A program made the position numbers and the translations under genes. From the NCBI GenBank assembly GCA_040766655.1, contig JAXGQB010000006.1, positions 541,519-605,518 of the forward strand: a stretch of DNA of 64,000 nucleotides, written 5' to 3'. Source of the DNA: JALOOB01 sp040766655. GTDB lineage: Bacteria > Chloroflexota > Anaerolineae > CG2-30-64-16. This document shows, piece by piece, positions 35,711 through 43,302 of this stretch. The first letter of the stretch is position 1; each line of letters begins with the position of its first letter. Under the pieces are notes generated by a model. It was not told the origin of the DNA. It searched no databases and saw only the letters and a list, made by a program, of their open reading frames with translations.

Positions 35711-36421
35711 CTATCTTTCTCCGAAAATGGCACGGCCGATCCGAACGATCGTGGCGCCCTCTTCGATGGCGACTTCGAAGTCGTCGGTCATCCCCATCGA
35801 CAGGTGGTCAAACCGGACGCCGGGGAAGGTGGCGGCAAGCTCATCGCGCAGGCGTCGCAGCGCACGAAAGACGGGCCGTGCCAACTCGGGATCGTCCACG
35901 ATCGGCGCCATGGTCATGAGTCCCTCGATCCGCAGGTGGGGCAGCGCCGAGATGCTCCCGATCGCGGCCGGCAGTTCCGTGCCGGTGAAGCCGTCCTTGC
36001 TTGCCTCGCCGGACACGTTCACTTCGAGAAGGATCGGGAGCACCTGGCCTTCCCCCGTTTCTTCTATCATTCGATTCAGTCGGGTCGCCAGCTTGGTGCT
36101 GTCGATCGAGTGCACCATGCTGGCCCACGGCAAGACCTGTGCGGCCTTGCGGCTCTGCAGGTGCCCGATCATGTGCCAGGCCGGCGGGGGGTCCGGGGCG
36201 ATCAGCCGCGCCAACGACTCGGCCTTTGGCCCGGCCTCCTCGACCCGGTTCTCGCCGAACAGGCGCAAGCCGGCATGGTAGGCCTGCGCGACGGTCTCGA
36301 CGCTCTGCGTCTTCGACACGGCGACGAGGCTGACTTCGTCATCCCGTCCCCCGCGCTGTCGGGCGGCGGCGATCCGTTCCTGCACGCGCGCGTAGTTGTC
36401 ACTGAGCTGTTGTATGTCCAT
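35711..36421 (-). CDS. yggS: PLP homeostasis protein (YggS/PLPBP family)
   Basis: This single-domain, PLP-binding barrel protein controls pyridoxal phosphate levels and has no known enzyme activity. In the 236-residue product the PLP lysine is in LVAVSKTQS (about 32-40), followed by RLFGENRVEEAGPKAESL, WHMIGHLQSRKAAQVL, VNVSGEASKDGF and the C-terminal FDHLSMGMTDDFEVAIEEG, all family signatures. It is separated from pgeF by one base and from proC by 6 bp in the same operon. Confidence 0.95.
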   Translation of the reverse strand: MDIQQLSDNYARVQERIAAARQRGGRDDEVSLVAVSKTQSVETVAQAYHAGLRLFGENRVEEAGPKAESLARLIAPDPPPAWHMIGHLQSRKAAQVLPWASMVHSIDSTKLATRLNRMIEETGEGQVLPILLEVNVSGEASKDGFTGTELPAAIGSISALPHLRIEGLMTMAPIVDDPELARPVFRALRRLRDELAATFPGVRFDHLSMGMTDDFEVAIEEGATIVRIGRAIFGER

Positions 36422-36422
36422 G

Positions 36423-37205
36423 TCACTCCCGCAGCATCATCAACGCGCCGAAATGGCCCGTGCGGCCCCTGCCCGCGCGATATGAGAAGAACTCGTCGTG
36501 ATGGCACGCGGTGCAGAGTTCGGCGACCTCGATCCGCTGCACGCCCGCGTCGCTGAGCCAGCGCAGGTTGGCCGCCCACAGGTCAAAATGACGGCGCGTG
36601 CCGTGCCGGGGCAGCAGGCTGTCCGGCCCGGCGAAGGACTGGCGCACCGCATCGGTGACTTCGTCTCCGACCTCGTAGCAGCACGGTCCGATGCATGGTC
36701 CAACACACGCGATGAGTTGGTCCGGTCGTGTGTCGTAGGCTGTGGCCATCGCATCGACCGCGCGGCGGACGATGCCGCCCACCGTGCCGCGCCATCCGCT
36801 GTGCACCACCGCGAAGGCATGATGGCCCGGGTCGTAGAGCAGGATGGGTGTACAATCCGCGAAGCGGAGCAGGATGGGGACGCCCGTCTCGTTCGTGTGC
36901 AGCGCGTCCACGCCTTGCAGAATCTTGCCGCGATCCGCAGCACTCACTTGCTGCGTCAGGGCGGTGTGCTGTTGATTCGGGCTCACCAGGTGTTCGAAGG
37001 GCACGTCCAGCGCTGCTGCCGTGCGATGCAGATTCTCATCGACCGCAGCCGGTCGATCGCCGTTGCCCTTCGTCAGGTTCAGGCTGGTCCAATGTCCCGT
37101 GCTCACGCCACCGTGCCGCGTGGTGACTCCGTGGATGACTTCAGGATGGGCCGCCAGCGATTCGAAGGTGTAGAAGGCGAGTCCCCGTATCTCGTGTCGA
37201 TTCAT
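36423..37205 (-). CDS. pgeF: Peptidoglycan editing factor / multicopper-oxidase-like laccase-domain protein (YfiH family)
   Basis: The family includes E. coli PgeF, which keeps L-Ser from replacing L-Ala in the peptidoglycan stem, and proteins with purine-nucleoside activity. The 260-residue product has LVSPNQQHT (about 73), the metal-site RFADCTPILLYDP (about 115), VHSGWRGTVGGIV and CVGPCIGPCCYEVG (about 166-179), and the C-terminal CTACHHDEFFSYR. I start at the ATG at 37205, which overlaps the radical SAM stop (ATGA); a longer frame to 37379 would lie inside that gene. Its presence fits the wall-synthesis genes elsewhere in the window. Confidence 0.92.
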   Translation of the reverse strand: MNRHEIRGLAFYTFESLAAHPEVIHGVTTRHGGVSTGHWTSLNLTKGNGDRPAAVDENLHRTAAALDVPFEHLVSPNQQHTALTQQVSAADRGKILQGVDALHTNETGVPILLRFADCTPILLYDPGHHAFAVVHSGWRGTVGGIVRRAVDAMATAYDTRPDQLIACVGPCIGPCCYEVGDEVTDAVRQSFAGPDSLLPRHGTRRHFDLWAANLRWLSDAGVQRIEVAELCTACHHDEFFSYRAGRGRTGHFGALMMLRE

Positions 37206-38980
37206 CGGCCGATCTTCTCCGCTCCAACGGTTTCCGCCTGGTCTGCCGCGCGGCACACTCCGCAAGCCAGGCAGAAATCCGTGCCTGGCGGGCAGCGATG
37301 GCCCAGCCGTTCCTGCTCCGAAAGACGTAGCTCGTGGCGATAGAACGTGGTGCGTACGCCGGCATCGACGATGTCCCACGGCAGTGCGGCAGTCGACGAC
37401 TGCTCGCCGAGGAACTCTGCAGCATCCAGGCCGTGGCGTGCCAGCGTCTCGTGGAAGGAGCGCAGCGTGAGACGCTCCACCTCCCAGATGGCCGGCGCCA
37501 GCCGTCGATCGCCGCGTGCCAGAACCGCCTGCACCTCAGCCCACTCGGGCGAGTCCGCATCGACGGTCACGCTGTGCCTGGCGAGGCCCCGCTTCAGCAC
37601 CCGCTGCCGAGCAGACAGCACCTTGGCCGGCGTCATCGCGGCCCATTGGAACGGTGTGTGCGCCTTGGGCACGAACGGCGTCGCATTGATCGCGACGTTG
37701 CGGCGGAAGAGATGCCGTGCCTTCAGCGCCAGGTCGATGATGGCCTCGATGTCGTCATCCGTCTCGGTGGGATGCCCGATCATGAAGTAGAGCTTGACCT
37801 GCGGGAAGCCGTAGGCTTGCGCCAATTCCACCGCATGAAGCAGATCATCCTCGCCCTGGGTCTTGTTGATCACCCGCCGCAAGCGTTCGCTGCCTGCCTC
37901 GGGCGCGATGGTGAGCGTCTGATTGCCGCTCGCCGCCAGGGCGCGAACCAACGGCTCGCTGATCGGATCGGTCCGCATCGAACTGACGCCGAAGCGTGCG
38001 CCCAACGCCTGCAACTCGACCGCAAGCTCGTCGATCTGCGAGTGGTCCGAGACGGCTGCGGAGACGAGCCCGAGCGAAGGCGATTGCTCGCCCGCCACGC
38101 CGCCGTGCGCGAAGACAGGGACCTTCCTCTCCAGCCCTTCCTGCACCCACTGCATGATGCGATCCAGCGGCTGCTCGCGCGGAGGGCGATAGACATAACC
38201 TGCAAGGCAGAAGCGGCAACCCCGGCCGCACCCGCGCGCGATCTCGATCAGGTGGCGGTTGGCGAACTCCGCATCCGGGGTGTAGATCTGCGATACAGGC
38301 TCCAACGCCGTCGCATCTGCCACCCACAGCCGATCGACCGGCTCGCCGCCATCGCCGGGCGCCCTGAGGGTGGGCACGTAGACGCCGCGCTCGAGTGCCA
38401 TGACTTCGAGCAGGGGACGCCGGGCGTCGCTGCCGTGTTCCTCGCGGGCGGCGCGGTCTTCCTCGATGCCCCGCACCAGGTGATCGACCAGCCTCGGCAG
38501 GGCTTCCTCGGCCTCTCCGATCAATATGGCATCGAAGAAGGGGGCTAGCGGCTCCGGGTTCATGCTCAGGGCGGGTCCACCGGCCAGCAGGAACGGACGG
38601 CCGCCGTGGTCGTCCCGGGTCAGCCCGGGCGGTTCGACCCCCGCCTGGCGCAGCATTCCGGCCACGTTGAAGTAGTCCATCTCGAAAGAGACGGTGAAGG
38701 TCCAGACGTCGAACTGGTGCACGGGGCGTCCTGACTCGAGCGACAGGAGGTCATCGCCGGGCGCCAAAGTCGGGTCCCAGAAGACGCGCTCGCACACCAC
38801 GTCCGGCCGGCTGTTGAACATCCTGTAGAGGATGTGAAGGGCCAGGCTGGACATGCCCACCCGATAGGAATTGGGGTAGGCAAGCGCAACGGTGAGTTTG
38901 CCTCCGTGGTCCTTCTGGATTGCGCCGGTCTCCCGGCTTAGAACCGCCTTACTGGCGGCTATTTGTTTCCAGGAACTCAT
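37202..38980 (-). CDS. B12-binding-domain radical SAM protein (TIGR03960-like)
   Basis: The 592-residue product has an N-terminal B12-binding-like fold (about 30-190; AYPNSYRVGMSSLALHILYR) and a radical SAM core with the 4Fe-4S motif CGRGCRFC (C-x3-C-x2-C, about 248-255). IAPEAGSERLRRVINK and YFMIGHPTETDDDIEAI follow, typical of this family. The C-terminus carries CPPGTDFCLACGVC, a further cysteine cluster. Members commonly occur fused to or next to a DUF2344 gene and upstream of Rne/Rng in other bacteria; here the neighbour is pgeF, to which it is coupled by ATGA. The substrate is unknown. It is the first gene of its operon. Confidence 0.9.
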   Translation of the reverse strand: MSSWKQIAASKAVLSRETGAIQKDHGGKLTVALAYPNSYRVGMSSLALHILYRMFNSRPDVVCERVFWDPTLAPGDDLLSLESGRPVHQFDVWTFTVSFEMDYFNVAGMLRQAGVEPPGLTRDDHGGRPFLLAGGPALSMNPEPLAPFFDAILIGEAEEALPRLVDHLVRGIEEDRAAREEHGSDARRPLLEVMALERGVYVPTLRAPGDGGEPVDRLWVADATALEPVSQIYTPDAEFANRHLIEIARGCGRGCRFCLAGYVYRPPREQPLDRIMQWVQEGLERKVPVFAHGGVAGEQSPSLGLVSAAVSDHSQIDELAVELQALGARFGVSSMRTDPISEPLVRALAASGNQTLTIAPEAGSERLRRVINKTQGEDDLLHAVELAQAYGFPQVKLYFMIGHPTETDDDIEAIIDLALKARHLFRRNVAINATPFVPKAHTPFQWAAMTPAKVLSARQRVLKRGLARHSVTVDADSPEWAEVQAVLARGDRRLAPAIWEVERLTLRSFHETLARHGLDAAEFLGEQSSTAALPWDIVDAGVRTTFYRHELRLSEQERLGHRCPPGTDFCLACGVCRAADQAETVGAEKIGR

Positions 38981-39028
38981 CTTCTCTCTGCGCAGTGCGA
39001 TCAGACATCCCGCTGAGTCTATCGCAAC

Positions 39029-39676
39029 TTAGCCCGCCCTGTCTGCAATTTGGCGACCCATTCGATCGGCGGCATCGGCCCAACCGTCGATCACCGTCAA
39101 CACGATGCCGCCTGCCTCGCGCAGGGCATACCAGGCACGCAGTGGAAAGACGATCCGATGGGTCTCGGTCGTGGTCGGGCTCGTGGCAGCCTCGATGCCC
39201 GCGCGGCGGAAAAGCCAGCGCGCGCGGTAGAGGTGCAGCGGATGGCTCACCAGGACGGCGCTGTTCAGGTCCTCCCGGGCCATGATCGCGGCAGTGACGG
39301 CCGCGTCCTCCCGGGTGTTCGCACTTCCGTCCGCGAGCAGCACGCGCTCCGCCGGCACCCCGAGGGAGACTGCGTATCGGCGACAGACGGATGCGGCCGA
39401 GAGCGGCTCACCGGCGTAGCCGCCGGTGCAGATGACATAAGGCGCAATGCCGAGTTGCCACAGGTCGACCGCGTGCAGCGTGCGGCTGGTCAGGTCTGAT
39501 CCCGGGCTGCCGTCGGGATTGACGCGTGCGCCCAACACGACGATGGCGTCCGCGCGCTCCGCGTGATCCTGCCGGCCGAGGCTGTCGATCTGCCAGGCGA
39601 GCATGACCAGCGCAAGCAGGGCCAGCACTCCCAGGAGCAGTGCGGCGCGGAGTGCGACATGAAGGAGGGAACGCAT
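39029..39676 (-). CDS. DUF218 / SanA-YdcF-like membrane-anchored protein
   Basis: The 215-residue product has one N-terminal membrane helix (about 7-30), then the DUF218 fold: ADAIVVLGARVNPDGSPG (about 43-60), a YVICTGGYAGEPLSAA loop, the SANTREDA acid motif and VSHPLHLYRARWLFRRAG (about 150-167). E. coli SanA of this family affects envelope barrier function and vancomycin sensitivity; other members are proposed to act on wall or antigen precursors. The ATG at 39676 lies 7 bases after TACAAT, so the message may be leaderless; the GTG at 39721 would lie upstream of that element. It is not closely linked to its neighbours. Confidence 0.88.
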   Translation of the reverse strand: MRSLLHVALRAALLLGVLALLALVMLAWQIDSLGRQDHAERADAIVVLGARVNPDGSPGSDLTSRTLHAVDLWQLGIAPYVICTGGYAGEPLSAASVCRRYAVSLGVPAERVLLADGSANTREDAAVTAAIMAREDLNSAVLVSHPLHLYRARWLFRRAGIEAATSPTTTETHRIVFPLRAWYALREAGGIVLTVIDGWADAADRMGRQIADRAG

Positions 39677-39683
39677 CGTACGG

Positions 39684-39689
39684 ATTGTA
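39684..39689 (-). promoter_or_regulatory. -10 element of the DUF218 gene (possible leaderless message)
   Basis: TACAAT on the minus strand ends 7 bases before the ATG at 39676, so transcription would begin at or within a base or two of the start codon. No ribosome binding site precedes that ATG. Confidence 0.4.
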
Positions 39690-39752
39690 TCACACCTGGC
39701 CCCGGATGGCCGGGTGTGCACTCAGGACTTCCATATGTAACCGTTAGCGGAG

Positions 39753-39904
39753 GCATCCTGAGCGGAGTTCCGGCCGGCAGTTCGGCCGGAACGCAGTCGA
39801 AGGACGCCGGGAGCGGGTCAACCATACCGCTCCTTCGACTACGCTCCCTTCGGTGTGCCAACCTTCGGTGTGCCAACCTTCGGTTGGCCCTACGCTCAGG
39901 ATGC
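39753..39904. repeat. Nested fold-back intergenic repeat
   Basis: Outer arms GCATCCTGAGCG (39753-39764) and CGCTCAGGATGC (39893-39904) are perfect inverted copies. Inside are TTCCGGCCG/CGGCCGGAA (39768-39776, 39783-39791) and AGTCGAAGGA/TCCTTCGACT (39795-39804, 39831-39840). The wording (CCTGAGCG...TCGAAGGA and its reverse) resembles a common bacterial intergenic palindromic repeat. The gene-free stretch 39677-39994 consists mainly of this element. Confidence 0.75.
39847..39883 (+). repeat. 15-bp tandem repeat inside the fold-back element
   Basis: CCTTCGGTGTGCCAA occurs at 39847-39861 and 39862-39876, then a 7-base partial copy to 39883. Confidence 0.8.
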
Positions 39905-39994
39905 TCAATCTCGGCTACATTTGGAACGGCTGGGTGCGCACTGAGCCCGGTTGTGGCTGCGGCTTTCAACCGCCAGCGGTCCCTGACCGGTGCG

Positions 39995-42493
39995 CTAGCA
40001 CTCGCTGTAGCCGCACGCGTAGCACTTGCGGCATCCCTCGGTAGGCACGAAGGCTGCCTGTCCGCAATCGGGGCACAGGTCGCCGATGGGGCGGTCGGTG
40101 ATGGGCAGCGGCAGCTGCGTGGCTGGGGGTGTGTCCTCATCACTTTCGCCCTCGTCATACTCCTGGCCCTGCGCCAGGTACTCCCGCAGGACCTGCGCCA
40201 CGGCGTCTGGCAGGGAGCGAACGCGGTTGGCGCCGAAGCCCAGGGATCGCCCGCCGCCGATCCCAGCCAGTTGATCGATGACCTCGTTGAGACGCGTCTC
40301 CTCGTTGAGGGGCGAGGGTAGGCGCAGGATGAGGGAGATCAGCCGGCCGAGCGCCTCCGAGACTGCAGCGACGTCACTGCCGGCCTTGCCCACGTTCATG
40401 AACACCTCGAACGGCTTGTTGCCCCCGTTGATGTTGACCGTCACGAATGCCGTGCCGAGGGGCGTCTCCTTGCGGTAGGTGATGCCGCGCAGCGCGTTGG
40501 GGCGTGGCCGTCGCTTGAGGGCCGGGAAGGCATCGACCGAAGCGGTTGCGGCCTGCTCCGGGAGTCCCGACAGTGATTCCTGGCCGTTCGCGCGGCTCTT
40601 GGCGACTGCCGTGGCCTTTGTTTCCAGGACAGCGTCCTGCCGGCTGCCCGTCACGTAGACGGTGAGTCCCTTGCAGCCCAGCCGCCAGCCCAACAGGTAG
40701 GCCTCTTTCACGTCATCGACGGTTGCGCTGGACGGGAAGTTGATCGTCTTGCTGATCGAGTTATCCACGAATGCCTGGATCGCGGCCTGCATGTGAACGT
40801 GTTCGGCAGCCGTGATGTCCTGGGACACGACGAAGACGCGCCGGATCTCCTCGGGCACCTCCGGGATGTCCTGGCAGCTGCCGAGCAGGAGGACCTGCTC
40901 GGTGATGCTTTCGCGGGCCTCGGGGCCGATGCCTGCCTCGGTCAGCGCGCGTTCGAAGAGCGGGCTGGTGTAGTTGAGCTTCAGATCGCGATCGCCGTCC
41001 TTGACGGTCCGCGTGTAGGCCAGGGCAAACACGGGCTCACAGCCGTAGCCCTCGCAGCCTGCGACGGTGCCGATGGTGCCGGTGGGCGCGACGGTGGCCT
41101 GCGCAGCATTGCGGATGCCATGCTTCCGGATTCCGTCGACGACCTCGTCCCAGTCCAGGGCGGGGCGGCGCCAGTCCCGCGTGTAGGACTCCAGCGGCGC
41201 GGGAGGCTGCCACTGCAGGTCATCGGGGTCGTAGATGCTGCCCTTGATGGCCAGGAAGGGCCCGCGCTCCTCGGCCAGATCGATGCTGGTCTTCATGGAA
41301 TGGAAGCGGATGAACTCGGTGACCTGCGCGGCGAATTCCTGGGATTCTTCGGAGCCGTAGCGAACGCCGAGGCGATACATCAGATCTCCGAGGCCCATCA
41401 GCCCCAGGCCGATCCGACGTGCCTGCAGTGCGGCCTTACGCAGTTGTGGGACCGCCGGTACGTATTTGTTGGCGTCGACGACGTTGTCCAGGAACCGGGT
41501 GGCGACGATCACGCTCTCGCGCAGCTTCTCCCAGTCCACCTGGTTGTCGTCTGTTGCATGCTCGGCCAGGTTGATGGAGCCAAGACAGCAGTTCTCGTAG
41601 CTGCCCAGCCACTGCTCGCCGCAGGGGTTCGTTGCCTCAAGCTGATACAGGTGTGGGAGCGGGTTGTAGCGATTGGCGGCGTCGAGGAACAGCGCGCCCG
41701 GCTCGCCGTTGCGATGCGCGTAGGTGACGATCTTATCGAATAGATCACGCGCAGGCACGCTGCGCCAGACCTGTCCTGTCCGTGGATTGACCAGGTCAAA
41801 ATCGCCGTCAGCCTCGACCGCTGCCATGAATGCATCGGTCAGGCCCACCGAGATGTTGAAGTTGGTGATCTGGCCTTCCTGGGCCTTGCACGTGATGAAT
41901 TCCTCGATATCCGGATGGTCGATCCGGAGCACGGCCATGTTCGCGCCCCGCCGCGTGCCGCCCTGCGCCACCTCGCCGAATGCTGTGTCGTAGACCCGGA
42001 GGAAGCCGACCGGCCCGGTTGCCACGCCCGCGCTCGATGCAACTGCGTCACCCTTCGGCCGCAGCCGCGAGAAGGAGAAGCCGTTGCCGCCGCCGGTCTG
42101 CTGGATCAGCGCTGCGTCGCGCAGGGTCTGAAAGATGCCCGCTGAATCACGGCCCATGTCGTCGCTGACCGGCAGCACGAAGCAGGCGGCCAACTGGCCG
42201 AGCGGGGTGCCCGCGCCGGTGAACGTGGGAGAATTCGGGAAGAACCGCAGGCTGGCAAGCAGGCCGTAGAATGCGTCTTCGGTGCTCTGCACATCGAACC
42301 CGTGTTGTGCGTCTGGCTCTGCGACCGCGCGAGCCACACGCCGAAACATGCCGGGGATGTCCTCGATGGGCTGGCCATCGAGATCGCGGCGCAGGTAACG
42401 CTTCCGCAACACCTGCTTGCTGTTCTCTGAGAGGTCAATGGTCTGCGGCGGTTCGATCATGGGTGAGAATCGCCGGCTTTGCTCCTCGGTCAT
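39995..42493 (-). CDS. nrdJ: Adenosylcobalamin-dependent (class II) ribonucleotide reductase
   Basis: Class II reductases make deoxynucleotides with or without oxygen, using B12 to form the radical. The 832-residue product has FFPNSPTFTGAGTPLGQLAA (about 79-98), QTGGGNGFSFSRLRPKGD, the active-site NPCGEQWL (about 288-295) with ENCCLGSINL, the APTGTIGTVAGCEGYG loop (about 475) and KEAYLLGWRLGCKGLTVY near the radical-relay region. The C-terminal domain carries CPDCGQAAF and CRKCYACGYSEC, a zinc ribbon with the redox cysteines that re-reduce the active site. It follows nrdR by 17 bp on the same strand and is probably repressed by NrdR. No cobalamin riboswitch was seen upstream of nrdR. Confidence 0.97.
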   Translation of the reverse strand: MTEEQSRRFSPMIEPPQTIDLSENSKQVLRKRYLRRDLDGQPIEDIPGMFRRVARAVAEPDAQHGFDVQSTEDAFYGLLASLRFFPNSPTFTGAGTPLGQLAACFVLPVSDDMGRDSAGIFQTLRDAALIQQTGGGNGFSFSRLRPKGDAVASSAGVATGPVGFLRVYDTAFGEVAQGGTRRGANMAVLRIDHPDIEEFITCKAQEGQITNFNISVGLTDAFMAAVEADGDFDLVNPRTGQVWRSVPARDLFDKIVTYAHRNGEPGALFLDAANRYNPLPHLYQLEATNPCGEQWLGSYENCCLGSINLAEHATDDNQVDWEKLRESVIVATRFLDNVVDANKYVPAVPQLRKAALQARRIGLGLMGLGDLMYRLGVRYGSEESQEFAAQVTEFIRFHSMKTSIDLAEERGPFLAIKGSIYDPDDLQWQPPAPLESYTRDWRRPALDWDEVVDGIRKHGIRNAAQATVAPTGTIGTVAGCEGYGCEPVFALAYTRTVKDGDRDLKLNYTSPLFERALTEAGIGPEARESITEQVLLLGSCQDIPEVPEEIRRVFVVSQDITAAEHVHMQAAIQAFVDNSISKTINFPSSATVDDVKEAYLLGWRLGCKGLTVYVTGSRQDAVLETKATAVAKSRANGQESLSGLPEQAATASVDAFPALKRRPRPNALRGITYRKETPLGTAFVTVNINGGNKPFEVFMNVGKAGSDVAAVSEALGRLISLILRLPSPLNEETRLNEVIDQLAGIGGGRSLGFGANRVRSLPDAVAQVLREYLAQGQEYDEGESDEDTPPATQLPLPITDRPIGDLCPDCGQAAFVPTEGCRKCYACGYSEC

Positions 42494-42510
42494 CTCGGGC
42501 TCCTCAAGGT

Positions 42511-42960
42511 CTATTTTCGTTCTTTCATCAAGCGTTCGAGTTCTCGTTGCAGGGTCTCGACGTCTTCCATCTCCATATACACCATCGCGAATCGGATGTA
42601 AGCGAGCGGGTCCAATTCATTAAGCTTGTCCAGCACCATCTCGCCGATGACCTCACTCTGCACCTCTGCCTTGCCCTGTGCGAACAAGCGCTCCTCGACC
42701 TGATCGACGATGCGGTCGATGTCGCTCATCGCGATGGGCCGTTTTGCGCACGCGATCCGGATGCCCTGGAGCAGCTTGTGCCGGTCGAACGGCTCACGGC
42801 GACCGTCTCGCTTCACGATCAGCAGCGCCTCGGAGATCTGTTCATAGGTGGTGAAGCGCTTCTTGCACTTCTGACATTCACGGCGGCGACGGATGCTGTC
42901 GCCTGCCGACCGAGTGTCCACCACCCGCGAATCCGGTTGGCCGCAATATGGGCACTGCAT
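42511..42960 (-). CDS. nrdR: Transcriptional repressor NrdR
   Basis: NrdR senses ATP/dATP through an ATP-cone and represses ribonucleotide reductase genes. The 149-residue product starts MQCPYCGQPDSRVVDTR with the zinc ribbon CPYC ... CQKC (about 3-6, 31-34), followed by KRFTTYEQ and the ATP-cone (IVKRDGRREPFDRHKLLQGI, about 49-68). The ATG at 42960 follows GGAGGGGAATCAC, a clear ribosome binding site; a longer frame upstream is not supported. It directly precedes nrdJ, and a palindrome-rich promoter lies upstream, as expected for an autoregulated nrdR-nrdJ operon. Confidence 0.97.
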   Translation of the reverse strand: MQCPYCGQPDSRVVDTRSAGDSIRRRRECQKCKKRFTTYEQISEALLIVKRDGRREPFDRHKLLQGIRIACAKRPIAMSDIDRIVDQVEERLFAQGKAEVQSEVIGEMVLDKLNELDPLAYIRFAMVYMEMEDVETLQRELERLMKERK

Positions 42961-43071
42961 GTGATTCCCCTCCGACCGACAAAAAGGCCACGCCCGACCG
43001 CCGTGCTTGGTGACGAACGTGCAGCGGGACATGGCACAACAGGACGCCTGACTTCCGAGCGTCAACGACCG

Positions 43072-43095
43072 CTAGCTACTACCGGTAGTAGCTAG
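43072..43095. promoter_or_regulatory. 24-bp perfect palindrome in the nrdR leader
   Basis: CTAGCTACTACC (43072-43083) is followed immediately by its exact reverse complement (43084-43095). It lies about 32 bp downstream of the predicted transcription start. It could be an operator or a leader hairpin. Confidence 0.6.
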
Positions 43096-43103
43096 ATTAT
43101 GTC

Positions 43104-43120
43104 ACTATACAGTATATAGT
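43104..43120. promoter_or_regulatory. Candidate NrdR box
   Basis: ACTATACAGTATATAGT: half-sites ACTATA and TATAGT separated by 5 bp. It resembles the AT-rich inverted NrdR box (ACAC-wATATw-GTGT type) but is not a textbook match. It lies at about +7 to +23 of the predicted start. Confidence 0.45.
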
Positions 43121-43133
43121 AGACCCTACGGAG

Positions 43134-43162
43134 AGTATAGCATAGGAGGGCGGAGGGCGCAA
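43134..43162 (-). promoter_or_regulatory. Promoter of nrdR-nrdJ
   Basis: On the minus strand TTGCGC (43162-43157), a 17-bp spacer, TATACT (43139-43134), giving a start near 43127. The gene-free stretch 42961-43302 holds this promoter, the two palindromes and the ftsZ hairpin. Confidence 0.6.
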
Positions 43163-43250
43163 GGCGAAAATGGGCATTTGCCCATCTTTTAAGGTTGGAT
43201 TTCACCGGACACTGTGCCCGCAGTGGGGGGCCGGGCAGCGACACGACAAT

Positions 43251-43288
43251 GCCAACCAGGAGCGTGCCACGGCACGCTCCTGGTTGGC
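43251..43288 (-). terminator. 18-bp hairpin after ftsZ
   Basis: Two 18-bp perfect inverted arms (43251-43268 and 43271-43288) with a 2-base centre, 14 bp after the ftsZ stop. On the minus strand ATTGTCGTGTC follows, a poor T tract. Probably the end of the dcw transcript. Confidence 0.65.
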
Positions 43289-43302
43289 GCGGTCGTCCTC
43301 GA

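Noticed and set aside
42961..43302. Cobalamin riboswitch upstream of the B12-dependent reductase operon
   Set aside because: No B12-box-like core is present; the stretch is explained by promoter, palindromes and the ftsZ hairpin.
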